From positions 1,116,001 through 1,180,000 of the forward strand of contig NZ_CP096120.1 in the NCBI RefSeq assembly GCF_023158935.1: a stretch of DNA of 64,000 nt. Direction: 5' to 3'. Positions 49,184-58,861 of this stretch are shown here, one piece after another. The stretch is from Acinetobacter portensis (lineage in GTDB: Bacteria; Pseudomonadota; Gammaproteobacteria; Pseudomonadales; Moraxellaceae). Position 1 is the first letter of the stretch, and the number at the start of each line of letters is the position of its first letter. The translations under genes were made by a program, and so were the position numbers. A model generated the notes under the pieces. That model saw only the letters and a list, made by a program, of their open reading frames with translations. It was not told the origin of the DNA and did not search any database.

Positions 49184-49732
49184 ATGTTAAATAACACATT
49201 AAAATTAGGTTTATTAGTTGCTGCTGTAGCTGCATCTTCATCTGTATTTGCTGATAACCATACATTTTCATTAGGTTATGCACAAACTGAAGTTGAAGGC
49301 TTTACAGATTTGAAGGGTATTAATGCTCAGTATCGCTACGAATGGGATTCTCCATTTAGCTTATTAGCATCTGTATCTTATATGGAGCGTAAAGTGACTA
49401 TGGTTGATGCTCCAGATGAAATTTATAAAACAAAAGTAGACTATACTTCATTTTTATTAGGTCCAGCTTATCGTTTTAATAATGTTGTAAGTGCTTATGC
49501 GCTTGTTGGTGTTGCTAAGATTGATTCAAAAGATGATGAATATGATGATGTTGGTTTTGTTGGGTCTGAGAGTAACTCAGCAACAGAATTAGCTTACGGT
49601 GCAGGTGTTATTGTTAATCCTATTCAAAATTTATCAATTAATGTGGGTTACGAAGGCTCTAAACTAACAAGTAAAAATTCTGATAAGCAAGCATTTAACG
49701 GCTTTAATGTAGGCGTTGGCTACCGCTTCTAA
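49184..49732 (+). CDS. Ail/OmpX-like outer-membrane beta-barrel protein
   Basis: About 182 residues from ATG at 49184, after GAGAACGG; an upstream ATG at 49172 has no ribosome site. A signal peptide ends at SVFADN. Alternating strands and the terminal GFNVGVGYRF, with a C-terminal Phe, mark an eight-stranded outer-membrane barrel; YGAGVIVNPIQNLSINVGYEG is typical of the OmpX/Ail/Lom group, which includes adhesins and serum-resistance proteins. The next gene is a close paralogue. An IS630 end lies 41 bp upstream and probably disturbs the original promoter. Confidence 0.85.
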   Translation: MLNNTLKLGLLVAAVAASSSVFADNHTFSLGYAQTEVEGFTDLKGINAQYRYEWDSPFSLLASVSYMERKVTMVDAPDEIYKTKVDYTSFLLGPAYRFNNVVSAYALVGVAKIDSKDDEYDDVGFVGSESNSATELAYGAGVIVNPIQNLSINVGYEGSKLTSKNSDKQAFNGFNVGVGYRF

Positions 49733-49749
49733 GTTCAAATAATGTTTTA

Positions 49750-49775
49750 AAAGGCTCAGAAATCTGAGCCTTTTT
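49750..49775 (+). terminator. Terminator of the first Ail-like gene
   Basis: AAAGGCTCAG / CTGAGCCTTT around an AAAT loop, followed by TTCT-rich DNA, 18 bp after the stop. Confidence 0.88.
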
Positions 49776-49982
49776 CTATTGATAAATGAGGGATTATTTG
49801 ATGGCTTATAAAAACAAGAAACCCTTAAAAAAAATAAGATTTATTTGTAAAACTCATAACTATTATCAATTAATCAAGTTTTAAAATGAAAGTACTTATA
49901 TTAACTTTCATGTAATGCTTAATTGTTTTTTAATAATATCTAATTAATTGGGCAGTTTTTTACAATAATTTTAGGATATAAC

Positions 49983-50522
49983 ATGTTAGTTAAAAATATT
50001 AGTCTGGGTTTACTATTGGGTTTCGTGGCTTCAACTTCTGTTATGGCTGCAACACATACTGTTTCATTGGGTTATGGCCAGTCAAAAATTAATGAAAGTG
50101 AAGGGCTAAAAGATTTAAAAGGTGTCAACGTTCAGTACCAATATGAAACCCAATCTCCATGGGGCGTAGTTGTTTCATCTTCTTATCTTACGGGAGATGA
50201 AACATTGGCATATGATGGTGGGCGTGAGAAAATAGATGGAAAATATTTTTCACTTTTAGCAGGCCCATCTTATCGCTTTAATGAGTATGTGAGTACATAT
50301 GTACTTGCTGGTTTTTCTCATATTAAAGCAGAAGTAGATGAGCTTGATTTTGATGGTACATATCATTCAATTGAAAAAGGCTCTGAAACAGGTTTTGCCT
50401 ATGGTGTTGGTCTTACTGTAAATCCTATTCAGAATATCGCGATTAATGTGGGTTATGAAGGAACCAATGTAGACAGTACTAGATTTAACGGATTCAACGT
50501 AGGTGTTGGTTACCGTTTCTAA
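49983..50522 (+). CDS. Ail/OmpX-like outer-membrane beta-barrel protein, second copy
   Basis: 179 residues with a signal peptide ending at SVMAAT. It parallels the first barrel throughout (SLGYGQSKI, DLKGVNVQYQYE, LLAGPSYRFNEYVSTY, NPIQNIAINVGYEG) and ends in the same GFNVGVGYRF. The main differences lie in the loop regions, as expected for surface-exposed segments after duplication. It has its own upstream region of about 250 bp and its own terminator. Confidence 0.87.
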   Translation: MLVKNISLGLLLGFVASTSVMAATHTVSLGYGQSKINESEGLKDLKGVNVQYQYETQSPWGVVVSSSYLTGDETLAYDGGREKIDGKYFSLLAGPSYRFNEYVSTYVLAGFSHIKAEVDELDFDGTYHSIEKGSETGFAYGVGLTVNPIQNIAINVGYEGTNVDSTRFNGFNVGVGYRF

Positions 50523-50534
50523 GTGTAAAACATT

Positions 50535-50565
50535 TAAAAAAGGCTCAAAAATTTGGGCCTTTTTT
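50535..50565 (+). terminator. Terminator of the second Ail-like gene
   Basis: AAAAAAGGCTCAAA and TTTGGGCCTTTTTT pair with one mismatch around an AATT-type loop, followed by T6, 15 bp after the stop. Confidence 0.87.
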
Positions 50566-50766
50566 GTAGATTGATCTAACACTTTTGAGTTTAAGATTTG
50601 TTTTGAGATTTGCATTGAAATAAAAAGAATAGGAATGATATATGAATAGGTAAATAAATAATTTATTTGTTTAAGGATTAAACTTTTTTTGAAATTAAAG
50701 GTTTATTCATTGTCTAAACAGTGGTAAAAATAAAAATAAAGTGTTCAGTGAAAGTAGGTACATCTT

Positions 50767-51000
50767 ATGAAAACCACAGTAAAGTATGTTGTATTAAAAA
50801 GTTTAGATTACCAATTAGGAACGCCATTATTTCAAGAAGAAATTGATGCAGACTCACAATATTTTGATCAAATTCCTGCTGTTATTTCGTTTCAAAATCA
50901 TCAATTTAAAGTAAAGTCAAAAGAGCAAAAACGTATTTACTTAGCTGAAGAGCAAGAAGAAATGCAAACAATTATCGTAAAAGTTATTTCACAGATTTAA
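50767..51000 (+). CDS. Small hypothetical protein
   Basis: 77 residues, charged, predicted soluble (LGTPLFQEEIDADSQYFDQI, KSKEQKRIYLAEEQEEMQT). There is no signal peptide or recognised motif. AAAGTAGGTACATCTT precedes the ATG and supplies a GTAGG ribosome site. A terminator follows. I do not recognise the family. Confidence 0.6.
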   Translation: MKTTVKYVVLKSLDYQLGTPLFQEEIDADSQYFDQIPAVISFQNHQFKVKSKEQKRIYLAEEQEEMQTIIVKVISQI

Positions 51001-51022
51001 GTTTTATATTTTTATTTGAAGT

Positions 51023-51047
51023 AAAAAGCTCGCATTTGCGAGCTTTT
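51023..51047. terminator. Terminator between two small genes, bidirectional
   Basis: AAAAAGCTCGC and GCGAGCTTTTT pair around ATTT, with T and A runs on both sides. It lies between the convergent 77- and 62-residue genes. Confidence 0.9.
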
Positions 51048-51062
51048 TATCATATTTGTTAA

Positions 51063-51251
51063 TTAATCAGTAATTTGTTCTGTTTTACTGATTAATATAG
51101 CTGTAAAAATTGGCACACCAAAACTTGGAAGCATAAGTAAAATCCAAAACTCCACAAGATTATGGTCACTCAGTGTTTTTATGAGAATAGTACCAACGAC
51201 AAGAACTAAAGCTAAACAGCTCGCAAATAATACAAAGAATTTTTTAAGCAT
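51063..51251 (-). CDS. Small two-helix membrane protein, hypothetical
   Basis: About 62 residues from ATG at 51251 (MLKKFFVLFASCLALVLVV), preceded by a GGAAT ribosome site; a longer reading to 51314 is also in frame. Two hydrophobic segments at about residues 4-25 and 34-55 suggest an inner-membrane hairpin. There is no lipobox or known family. Confidence 0.55.
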   Translation of the reverse strand: MLKKFFVLFASCLALVLVVGTILIKTLSDHNLVEFWILLMLPSFGVPIFTAILISKTEQITD

Positions 51252-51535
51252 AAAATAATTCCATAAAATATTTAAGGATTTAATTACTATACGCCTAAAT
51301 GAATAGAAATACATCTGAATATGCTTAAAAGAAGGGCAGTATTTTTAAATCAATAATATGATGAAGTTCTTGTTTCATAATACGTAAATTAAAATATTTT
51401 GTATTTTATGTCGTTAGTTGGTTATTCATATCTCATGTACTACTGATATCTAGATGTCTGTATAATATTTAAATTAGTTTATATATTCATACCTTATGTG
51501 AATATTGATGAGAAACACTTAGGGATTATATTTTA

Positions 51536-52696
51536 GTGAAAGCACTTCCAATTCAGCATAAATTAGGTGCATTTTACTTTTTTTATTATGCAATTGTTGG
51601 CACATTTATGCCTTTTTGGGGCCTTTATTTAGAAGATCAGGGTTTCAATTTTCAAGAAATAGGTTTGTTATCATCAATTGCTATTATTACACGGTTTTTC
51701 GCACCATTTATATGGGGGTGGATTGCAGATAAATCGGGTAAAAGAATGTTGCTGGTTCGTATTGCAACTTGGATGGAAGCTTGTGTTTGGTTTATGATTT
51801 TTATTATTCCAAATAGCTTTCAATCTATTGCATTACTTATGCTTATTTTTAGTTTTTTTCAAAATGCAATTTTGGCGCAATTTGAAGGTGTTACTCTATT
51901 TTGGCTGGCAGAAAAACGAACTGAGCTGTATGGTAAAGTGCGTAAATGGGGCTCTGTTGGTTTTATTGTTGGTGTATTTGGCATAGGTGCTTTATTAGAA
52001 ATTATTTCAATTTCTATGTTGCCAATTTTATTATTATGTATCGCTTTTTTAGCATTCATTTGGTCATTTACAATTAAGGAACCGAGTGAAGCACCAGTAT
52101 CTCAAAAAAAATTAGAACCTTTAATTCCAATATTAAAAAATCCTATTGTTTATTCATTTTTCATTATTGAATTTATAATGCTTTTTTCACATGCACCATT
52201 TTATAGTTTTTATAGTAACTATTTAAATCATGCCGGTTTTCAAACTTCTGTTATTGGATTTTTATGGGCAGCTGGCGTAATTGCTGAAATTATCATGTTC
52301 GCATATGCAAATGTATTTTTAACACGTTACTCATGGCGAACATTGGTTTGTGTTTGCTTAGTAATTACAGGATTACGCTGGTGTATTGTTGGTATATTTC
52401 CCACAAATTTTAGTATGCAATTCTTAGCACAAATTATTCATGCATTTAGTTTTGGATTATTTCACATGATTGCAATGAGAATTATTTTTCAAAATTTTAC
52501 AATGGGTCAGCAGGGACGAGGGCAAGCAATTTACAGTACAATGTGGGGCTTAGGTGTTGCACTTGGTAGTTTACTTGCAGGTCATTATTGGGAGCAAATT
52601 GGCGGTTCTGCAATATTTATAATTGCAGGATTATCTACACTTTTAGGTATATTTTTTATTAAAAAATTACCAAATAATATTATGAGGTTAGAATAA
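51536..52696 (+). CDS. MFS transporter, HcaT-like (MFS_1-like family)
   Basis: 386 residues from a GTG codon, with twelve hydrophobic helices. YFFYYAIVGTFMPFWGLYLED and the helix 2-3 loop WGWIADKSGKRMLLVR place it with the 3-phenylpropionate/nucleoside-type permeases (HcaT-like). Ends in a Lys/Asn tail. The substrate is unknown. It lies within the IS630-bracketed segment and converges with the diguanylate cyclase. Confidence 0.85.
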   Translation: MKALPIQHKLGAFYFFYYAIVGTFMPFWGLYLEDQGFNFQEIGLLSSIAIITRFFAPFIWGWIADKSGKRMLLVRIATWMEACVWFMIFIIPNSFQSIALLMLIFSFFQNAILAQFEGVTLFWLAEKRTELYGKVRKWGSVGFIVGVFGIGALLEIISISMLPILLLCIAFLAFIWSFTIKEPSEAPVSQKKLEPLIPILKNPIVYSFFIIEFIMLFSHAPFYSFYSNYLNHAGFQTSVIGFLWAAGVIAEIIMFAYANVFLTRYSWRTLVCVCLVITGLRWCIVGIFPTNFSMQFLAQIIHAFSFGLFHMIAMRIIFQNFTMGQQGRGQAIYSTMWGLGVALGSLLAGHYWEQIGGSAIFIIAGLSTLLGIFFIKKLPNNIMRLE

Positions 52697-52709
52697 GTAT
52701 AAGCACATT

Positions 52710-54140
52710 TTAAGCTAAAACAACGCAATTTCGACCGCTATCTTTTGCTCGATAAAGTGCTTGATCTGCAGTATTAATAAGTTGTTGTAATTCCAAACGT
52801 GATGGAAGATAAGTATGCGTAACACCCATGCTGACAGTAATTTTAATCGGGTTCTCTTGTTCAATATGAATAAAAGTTTCAGATAGTTGTACTCGAATAC
52901 GCTCAGCAATCATTAATGCTTCTTCTTTATCGACATTAGATAAAAGTACAACAAACTCTTCACCGCCATGTCGGCAAAAAAGGTCTTCGCTTCTTAAGTT
53001 TTCTTTCACAATATCGGCAAATTTTTTAAGTACAATATCACCTGCGTGATGTCCGTAGTTATCATTCAGTTTTTTGAAAAAATCGATATCAAGCATTAGG
53101 AAACAAGCTTCTTTGTATTTTTTACTTGTTAGTCTTTGTTCACTCAGTCTAATAAAACTACGACGATTCATAGTATCTGTAAGAGTGTCATGATTGGCTA
53201 AATAATAGATTTCTTTAAATAATAGTTTGCGATTTTGACTAATAATACACAGAACAATTGTGGCTAATCCCAGAATAGCTAAGCCAATACGAATAGATGT
53301 GATTTCTTTTAAAAATGAATTGGTTGTGTCATATAAATATAAATATGACACGCTGTGATATAACGTTAGGCAAACGAAGCTATTAATAATAGCAATATTA
53401 AAGAGACTGTAAATAGAAGCAGCCCAAACAAGTGTTGCAAGTGGATAAAGTAAAGCACCTGGTCCGTAATAAGAATGCGTTAATATCATTGAAAGTATAA
53501 CAGCAATAAACGGCAGTGCATCAAAAGGATTAAATGACCTTGAGCGTTTATTTATGAAAAAATGTTTAATTTCAATGAGCTTTGGAAAAGCAAGCACTAA
53601 AGGCAAAACAATAACTGCATTTAAAAATTCACCACTCCACCAATTCGTAAAATCTACTAGTAATTGGGTCTTTGACATGAATGTGCCTGGTACATAAGGA
53701 ATAGTATTAACGGCAAATGTAGATCCAATTAATGTTCCTAAAATCAGCGCAAAAATATAAGGATAGATGATTTGAGGCCCATCTTTGAAATATTTAAATT
53801 GGTTTTGAATATAAACCAATATACTGATTGTACTAAGCACAGCAACAAAGTTAGTCATTGTTAATATGAATGCCAAAGCAAGACCATTCCCAGTAAGAAG
53901 ATCTGCAATCATATATCCAGAGAATGCACCCCATAATGCACTTGCCGTTCGCATTCTAGGGAAGCGAATAAGTAAACCTAAGAAAACTGGATTTGCTGGC
54001 CAAAAAAATGCAGAGTAAGCTAAAGGTCGTGTAAAAATTCCAATAAGCGCCGCACTAAAAATTGCCACAGCAAAAATGACAAAGATATAGGAATGTCTTT
54101 GAATTTGCTGGCGACTTAGTTGAATTAATTTAGCTTGCAA
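52710..54140 (-). CDS. Diguanylate cyclase with N-terminal MASE1-like membrane sensor
   Basis: 476 residues. Residues 1-310 contain about eight transmembrane helices with MASE1 features (RPLAYSAFFWPANPVFLGLLI and SALWGAFSGYMIADLLTGNG). The C-terminal GGDEF domain synthesises c-di-GMP: DTDTMNRRSF-type N-terminal motif (HDTLTDTMNRRSFI), LMLDIDFFKKLNDNYGHHAGD, and the active GGEEF at residues 392-396. The inhibitory I-site RSED is present at 383-386, so feedback by c-di-GMP is expected. IS630 copy 2 starts 32 bp upstream and is transcribed in the same direction, so IS transcription could enter this gene. Confidence 0.92.
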   Translation of the reverse strand: MQAKLIQLSRQQIQRHSYIFVIFAVAIFSAALIGIFTRPLAYSAFFWPANPVFLGLLIRFPRMRTASALWGAFSGYMIADLLTGNGLALAFILTMTNFVAVLSTISILVYIQNQFKYFKDGPQIIYPYIFALILGTLIGSTFAVNTIPYVPGTFMSKTQLLVDFTNWWSGEFLNAVIVLPLVLAFPKLIEIKHFFINKRSRSFNPFDALPFIAVILSMILTHSYYGPGALLYPLATLVWAASIYSLFNIAIINSFVCLTLYHSVSYLYLYDTTNSFLKEITSIRIGLAILGLATIVLCIISQNRKLLFKEIYYLANHDTLTDTMNRRSFIRLSEQRLTSKKYKEACFLMLDIDFFKKLNDNYGHHAGDIVLKKFADIVKENLRSEDLFCRHGGEEFVVLLSNVDKEEALMIAERIRVQLSETFIHIEQENPIKITVSMGVTHTYLPSRLELQQLINTADQALYRAKDSGRNCVVLA

Positions 54141-54172
54141 ATTTACACCTCAACAATTATGAAACTTATATA

Positions 54173-55049
54173 TAGCTAAATACTAAATAAATCATTACAG
54201 TAATCTTTAAATAATTTATCAATATCTTTAACTCTAAACTTATTTCGAATCGCCTTGACTCGCGACCACATATTTTCTATTGGATTTAAATCTGGACTAT
54301 ATCTAGGAAGCCACACAATGTAATGGCCCGCACAACGTACCAACTCCTGAAGTCTTTTCCCTTTGTGAAAGGTCGCATTGTCCATAATCAAAACACTGCT
54401 TTCTTTCAACTTAGGTAATAAATCCTGTTCAATCCAACATTCAAATACTTCTGTGTTCACTGAACAATTAAACACACCAACTGTCAGCAATCTATTTTCA
54501 ATGATTGCACCGATCACATTACTGCAATTCTTCAACTGCCAGTTAAATTTACCTTCAGCACGTGTTCCTTGAAGGCTATAACTATGAGTTCTGGTACTTT
54601 CACTTTGAAAACCACTTTCATCTATGTAAATCAGAGGCAATTTCCCTTCTAAACACTCTATGAGATTTTGAAATTGCTGACGTTGATTTTGATCTGCTTT
54701 AGGATGCTTTAACGTCTTTTTTTACGCGATATTCCTGCGGCATGTAACGCATTAAATACCGCATGAGTGCTTACTCCTAAACGTTCAGCTCGCTCATACT
54801 GATAATCATCAGGATATTGTTCAACATCCTTCAATATTTGCTCTCTGCTAATTTTAGCTGGACGGCCAGGAATAGGTTTGTTTGTAGTGGACTTTTTCCA
54901 GTTCTGAATTGTCTGTATACAGATGTTAAAATGCTGTGCTGCTTTTCGCACAGACATTTCATCTCGAATCATAATTTCTATGACTTTGTCTTTAAAATCT
55001 TTTGAATATCCCATATCTCTATTGTTCTATAGTTTTTAGGATTTGGCTA
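54173..55049 (-). mobile_element. IS630-family insertion sequence, copy 2 (877 bp)
   Basis: Same ends, length and orientation as copy 1, at a constant offset of 5907 bp. TA flanks both ends (54171-54172 and 55050-55051). Flanking DNA differs from copy 1, so the sites are separate insertions or the arms of one composite unit. Confidence 0.9.
54176..55014 (-). CDS. IS630-family transposase in two frames, copy 2
   Basis: First frame 55014-54709 and second frame ending at 54176 (opening before 54640) translate identically to copy 1, with the same seven-A -1 frameshift site and the full DDE set. Reads toward the diguanylate cyclase gene. Confidence 0.88.
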
Positions 55050-55224
55050 TAGTTTCTTTTATTATGATGCTTTTATAAGTATTACCCAAAGATTATATTG
55101 TTAAGTGTTGAAATGCAAAATAATTTTACTGAAATTAAATTATTTGTTGGTATTTGTTTTTGTAATATATCATTTTTTTGTAAATATGATAACGTTAATA
55201 TAAATGGAATAACTTTAAATCCTT

Positions 55225-55710
55225 ATGAAAAAAATAGCGCTATTGGCATTAATTAATTTATACGGTTCTATGATTTATGCTGAAAATTTAAAATCAACTG
55301 AAGTACAACCAAATTCAAAAGCCAATTCATCTGTTACTGAAAATACCATTCGTATTCAAACTAGACCTGAAATAGTCGGGCTTTGGGGGATGCATATAGC
55401 AAATAAAAACAAATGTGTGGAATATTATAATTTTAAAAGTAATAGCGAATTATTGGTTAAAAGTGGGAGTGAGTGGTCAACAGGCATTTATGACTATCAA
55501 CCAACACCCGATATAAATTCTGTCTTATCAGCATTAACTTTTCAAATTCAATTTGATAATAATGCCGTCGATTGTTCAGGTATTCAAGAAGATCAAACTG
55601 GTGAAATAAGTCAATATTATGTGAAATGGAAAAATCCAAATACTTTAAGTTTATGTAATGGAGAAAACTCTGATCAATGTTTCGCAACATTAAAACGTGT
55701 TTTACCTTAA
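55225..55710 (+). CDS. Small secreted protein, hypothetical
   Basis: 161 residues with a signal peptide cleaved near MIYAEN. The mature part has GLWGMHIANKNKCVEYYNF and three further Cys (VDCSG, LCNG, DQCF), suggesting two disulfides in the periplasm. I do not recognise the family. It lies just outside the IS630 copy 2 and converges with accC. Confidence 0.65.
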   Translation: MKKIALLALINLYGSMIYAENLKSTEVQPNSKANSSVTENTIRIQTRPEIVGLWGMHIANKNKCVEYYNFKSNSELLVKSGSEWSTGIYDYQPTPDINSVLSALTFQIQFDNNAVDCSGIQEDQTGEISQYYVKWKNPNTLSLCNGENSDQCFATLKRVLP

Positions 55711-55725
55711 CGTTTCAAATATATA

Positions 55726-55757
55726 TAAAAAAACCGCTCATTGATAGCGGTTTTTTT
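55726..55757. terminator. Bidirectional terminator between the secreted-protein gene and accC
   Basis: AAAAAAACCGCT pairs with AGCGGTTTTTTT around a CATTGAT-type loop between two convergent genes. Confidence 0.93.
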
Positions 55758-55783
55758 ATATAGCAATTTATTTGGGATTAGAA

Positions 55784-57142
55784 TTAGTCTTGATGACCTT
55801 CTAATTGTTTTAATAAATGCTTTTCTAAATAATGAATATCCATCGCTTTTTCACGGAAGTTTTTATCTTCTAGAATTAAGTCTTTGTGTAATGGAATATT
55901 TGTTTTAACGCCAGTTAAAATCATTTCATCTAAAGCTTGTTTCATACGAGCCATAGATGTCGCGCGATCTTTACCATGTGCAATAAGTTTAGCAATCATT
56001 GAGTCATAATATGGCGGAATGCTGTAGCCATCATAAATATGAGAGTCTAAACGAATGCCTGCACCGCCTGGCGCATAGAAGTGCTCAATTTTACCTGGTG
56101 AAGGTAAGAAAGTTGTTGGATCTTCTGCATTAATACGACATTCAATTGCATGACCTTTAACTTCAACATCTTTTTGTTGGATATTTAAGCCTAAGCCACC
56201 AGCAATTAGAAGTTGCTGCTCAATAATGTCGATACCTGTTACCATTTCAGTTACAGGATGCTCAACTTGAACACGTGTATTCATTTCAATGAAGAAAAAT
56301 TCACCATCTTCAAATAAGAATTCAAACGTACCAGCACCACGATATTGCATTAATTTACAAGCTTTTACACAAGCTTCTAAAATATCTGCACGTGCTTTTT
56401 CAGGCAAGTTTGGAGCAGGTGCTTCTTCAAGTACTTTTTGATGGCGACGCTGTAAAGAACAGTCACGGTCATATAAGTGAATTGCATGGCCGTTACCATC
56501 TGCAAGAATTTGCACTTCAACATGGCGAGGCTTTTGTAGGAAACGTTCCATGTAAACAGTATCATCACTGAACCACATTTCAGCATCGCGTTGAGCAGCT
56601 TGAACAGACTCAAGTAATGTATCTACGTTTTCAACAATACGCATACCACGACCACCACCGCCAGAAGCAGCTTTTACAATAAGCGGGAAGCCAATTTCTT
56701 TTGCTTCAGCTAATGCATTTTGTGGTGTTACGGCATGTGCAGAACCGGGAACTGTAGGAACGCCAGCTTTACGCATTGCGGTAATTGCCGAAACTTTATT
56801 CCCCATAAGGCGAATATGTTCAGGGCGAGGACCAATGAATGTAAAACCTGAGTTTTCTACAATTTCTGCAAATTCAGCATTTTCAGCTAAGAAACCATAA
56901 CCTGGGTGAATTGCATCTGCACCTGTAATTTCAGCAGCAGTAATAATCGCAGGAATGTTTAAGTAACTTTCACTACTTGCACCTGGACCAATACATACGG
57001 CTTCATCACAAAAGCGAAGATGCATAAGATCTTTATCGGCACTGGAATAAATACCAACGGTTTTAATTCCTAAAGTTTTGCAAGCTCGTGTAATGCGTAA
57101 CGCAATTTCACCACGGTTTGCAATTAAAACTTTTTGCAACAT
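55784..57142 (-). CDS. accC: Acetyl-CoA carboxylase biotin carboxylase subunit
   Basis: ATP-grasp enzyme that carboxylates biotin on AccB. 452 residues. [14 protein letters not shown] at the N-terminus, the Gly-rich loop [41 protein letters not shown] in part, and [16 protein letters not shown] are diagnostic. It is 17 bp after accB, forming the accBC operon. In pseudomonads this pair sits beside prmA-fis-purHD, which here lies 40 kb away. Confidence 0.97.
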   Translation of the reverse strand: MLQKVLIANRGEIALRITRACKTLGIKTVGIYSSADKDLMHLRFCDEAVCIGPGASSESYLNIPAIITAAEITGADAIHPGYGFLAENAEFAEIVENSGFTFIGPRPEHIRLMGNKVSAITAMRKAGVPTVPGSAHAVTPQNALAEAKEIGFPLIVKAASGGGGRGMRIVENVDTLLESVQAAQRDAEMWFSDDTVYMERFLQKPRHVEVQILADGNGHAIHLYDRDCSLQRRHQKVLEEAPAPNLPEKARADILEACVKACKLMQYRGAGTFEFLFEDGEFFFIEMNTRVQVEHPVTEMVTGIDIIEQQLLIAGGLGLNIQQKDVEVKGHAIECRINAEDPTTFLPSPGKIEHFYAPGGAGIRLDSHIYDGYSIPPYYDSMIAKLIAHGKDRATSMARMKQALDEMILTGVKTNIPLHKDLILEDKNFREKAMDIHYLEKHLLKQLEGHQD

Positions 57143-57159
57143 TGTGAATCCCCGAGGTC

Positions 57160-57582
57160 TTAAGCGCGGTAGCGGAATAATGGTTGACCGAACTGAATTA
57201 CTTCGCCATTTTTAACTAAAATTTCTTCAATCACGCCACTTTGAGTTGCTTCAATTGGATTCATGATTTTCATTGCTTCAATAATACCAAGTGTTTCACC
57301 AGCAGAAACAGTTTGACCTACTTTAACGAAAGTTGGTTCGCCTGGGCTTGGTGCTGTATAGAACACGCCAACCATTGGTGAAGTTTCAACTGCACCACGT
57401 GGAGATTTAGCCGCAGGTGCAGCAGGTGCTGCTGATGGTGTTGGCATAGCTGGAATCGCTGCTGCGACAACCGGATTACGACGAGTTAATGCAATCGATT
57501 GATCGCCTTCTTTAACTTCAATCGCCTGTAAGTCAGACTCAATCATCAAATCGATGAGTTTTTTGATTTTACGGATATCCAT
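57160..57582 (-). CDS. accB: Acetyl-CoA carboxylase biotin carboxyl carrier protein
   Basis: 140 residues. The N-terminal helical part ([21 protein letters not shown]) leads through an Ala/Pro linker to the biotinyl domain with EAMKIMN, where Lys105 carries biotin. It precedes accC in the operon and starts 17 bp after aroQ. Confidence 0.96.
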   Translation of the reverse strand: MDIRKIKKLIDLMIESDLQAIEVKEGDQSIALTRRNPVVAAAIPAMPTPSAAPAAPAAKSPRGAVETSPMVGVFYTAPSPGEPTFVKVGQTVSAGETLGIIEAMKIMNPIEATQSGVIEEILVKNGEVIQFGQPLFRYRA

Positions 57583-57599
57583 GAGACAGTATTCCTAAT

Positions 57600-58055
57600 T
57601 TAAGATTGTGTAGAAGATTGAATTTTTTCAATAGCAAAGTCGAGGGCAGAGGCATAACCTTTTGCACCTAAACCACAAATTACGCCAACAGCTTTATCTG
57701 ATAAATATGAGTGATGTCTAAATGCTTCACGTGCATGTACATTAGATAAATGAACTTCAATAAAAGGTATTGCTACCCCAAGTAACGCATCTCTAAGCGC
57801 AACCGATGTATGTGTTAGTGCTGCTGGATTAATAATGATAAATTGTGTACCGTCTTGTTTCGCTTGATGAATGCGATCCACAATTGCACCTTCCCAGTTA
57901 CTTTGGAAAGTGTCTAAAGAAATAGAAGCTTTTTGTGCTTGGTTTGTGAGCTGTAAGTTGATATCTTCAAGAGTAAGATAACCATAAACTTCAGGTTCAC
58001 GTTTTCCCAATAAATTTAAATTCGGTCCATGAATGACCAAAATGGTCGCACTCAT
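57600..58055 (-). CDS. aroQ: 3-dehydroquinate dehydratase, type II
   Basis: Third step of the shikimate pathway. 151 residues, standard length for the dodecameric type II enzyme. [15 protein letters not shown] contains the catalytic Arg19 and Tyr24, and [20 protein letters not shown] contains the active-site His. First gene of an aroQ-accB-accC run, as in several gammaproteobacteria. Confidence 0.96.
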   Translation of the reverse strand: MSATILVIHGPNLNLLGKREPEVYGYLTLEDINLQLTNQAQKASISLDTFQSNWEGAIVDRIHQAKQDGTQFIIINPAALTHTSVALRDALLGVAIPFIEVHLSNVHAREAFRHHSYLSDKAVGVICGLGAKGYASALDFAIEKIQSSTQS

Positions 58056-58861
58056 TCAGCCTGCTCCAATTATAAGTTGCAAAGTTATTTTGCAAGATGT
58101 CTGCAAAGTTTGCTAATTATGGCATAAAATTCTACATTTTTTTTATAATTTCTTTTAATTGACGCAGAAGTCTTTTGCCAAAACTTGGCTATATAATGTA
58201 AATTTTGCAAGTAAATGGCAATGTTAAAAAATGACAAATTATCTATTTGTTACTAATTTTTACATTGTAGGGCAATTGGCGAAAATGATGAAATAAAATT
58301 ATGTAGCCTAAGTGTATTTAATTGATTGTGATAATAAAGAAATTAACAAACAAGCTTACATAATTGATCTGATCAACAAACCTATATGGCATGTGATGAT
58401 TTTATGCATAATATTTAGTCATATTTTTGCTTGTAAAAAATAGCTTTGAAAGCGATTTTTAATTTTTAAATTCTTTTGTATTTTATAAATAAATGAAATA
58501 AAACATTAGTTTAAGTGGTATTTTGGGTTTTTTAAGCGTAAGTGAATTCATCTTTTTTTGAATGAGGAATCTAATATCGAATTTTTTAAATTTAGTTCTT
58601 ATAAAAAAGTGGGCTTACGATATAATGTCCAATTATTTTCATTTATGCTTTTTATATTTATTTTAAGATATTTTTATTTATAGAAAAGAACTGACGATTT
58701 ATCTCAAATATTCGAATATTTTTAAGATAAAAATATAAATTGAGAAATTATTGGATTGGCAAAAAATACGTATTTGCCATTTATCATTGAGAGTTTTAAA
58801 GCAAATTTTTGTATTTTGGGGGGAATGGAGATTTGATTTAACGTAAATCTCCATAATTAAG
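58056..58861. other. Long AT-rich intergenic region between aroQ and thiM
   Basis: About 800 bp with no supported gene on either strand. It holds the aroQ-accBC promoter (left end, minus strand). Visible structures are TTGATC-T-GATCAA at 58364-58376 and a perfect 16-bp palindrome AAATATTCGAATATTT at 58706-58721. Near thiM, ATGGAGATTT / AAATCTCCAT (58825-58854) forms a 10-bp stem after the thiM stop, but is followed by C6 rather than T. The rest is A/T-rich DNA that may be a decayed or lost gene. Confidence 0.5.
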
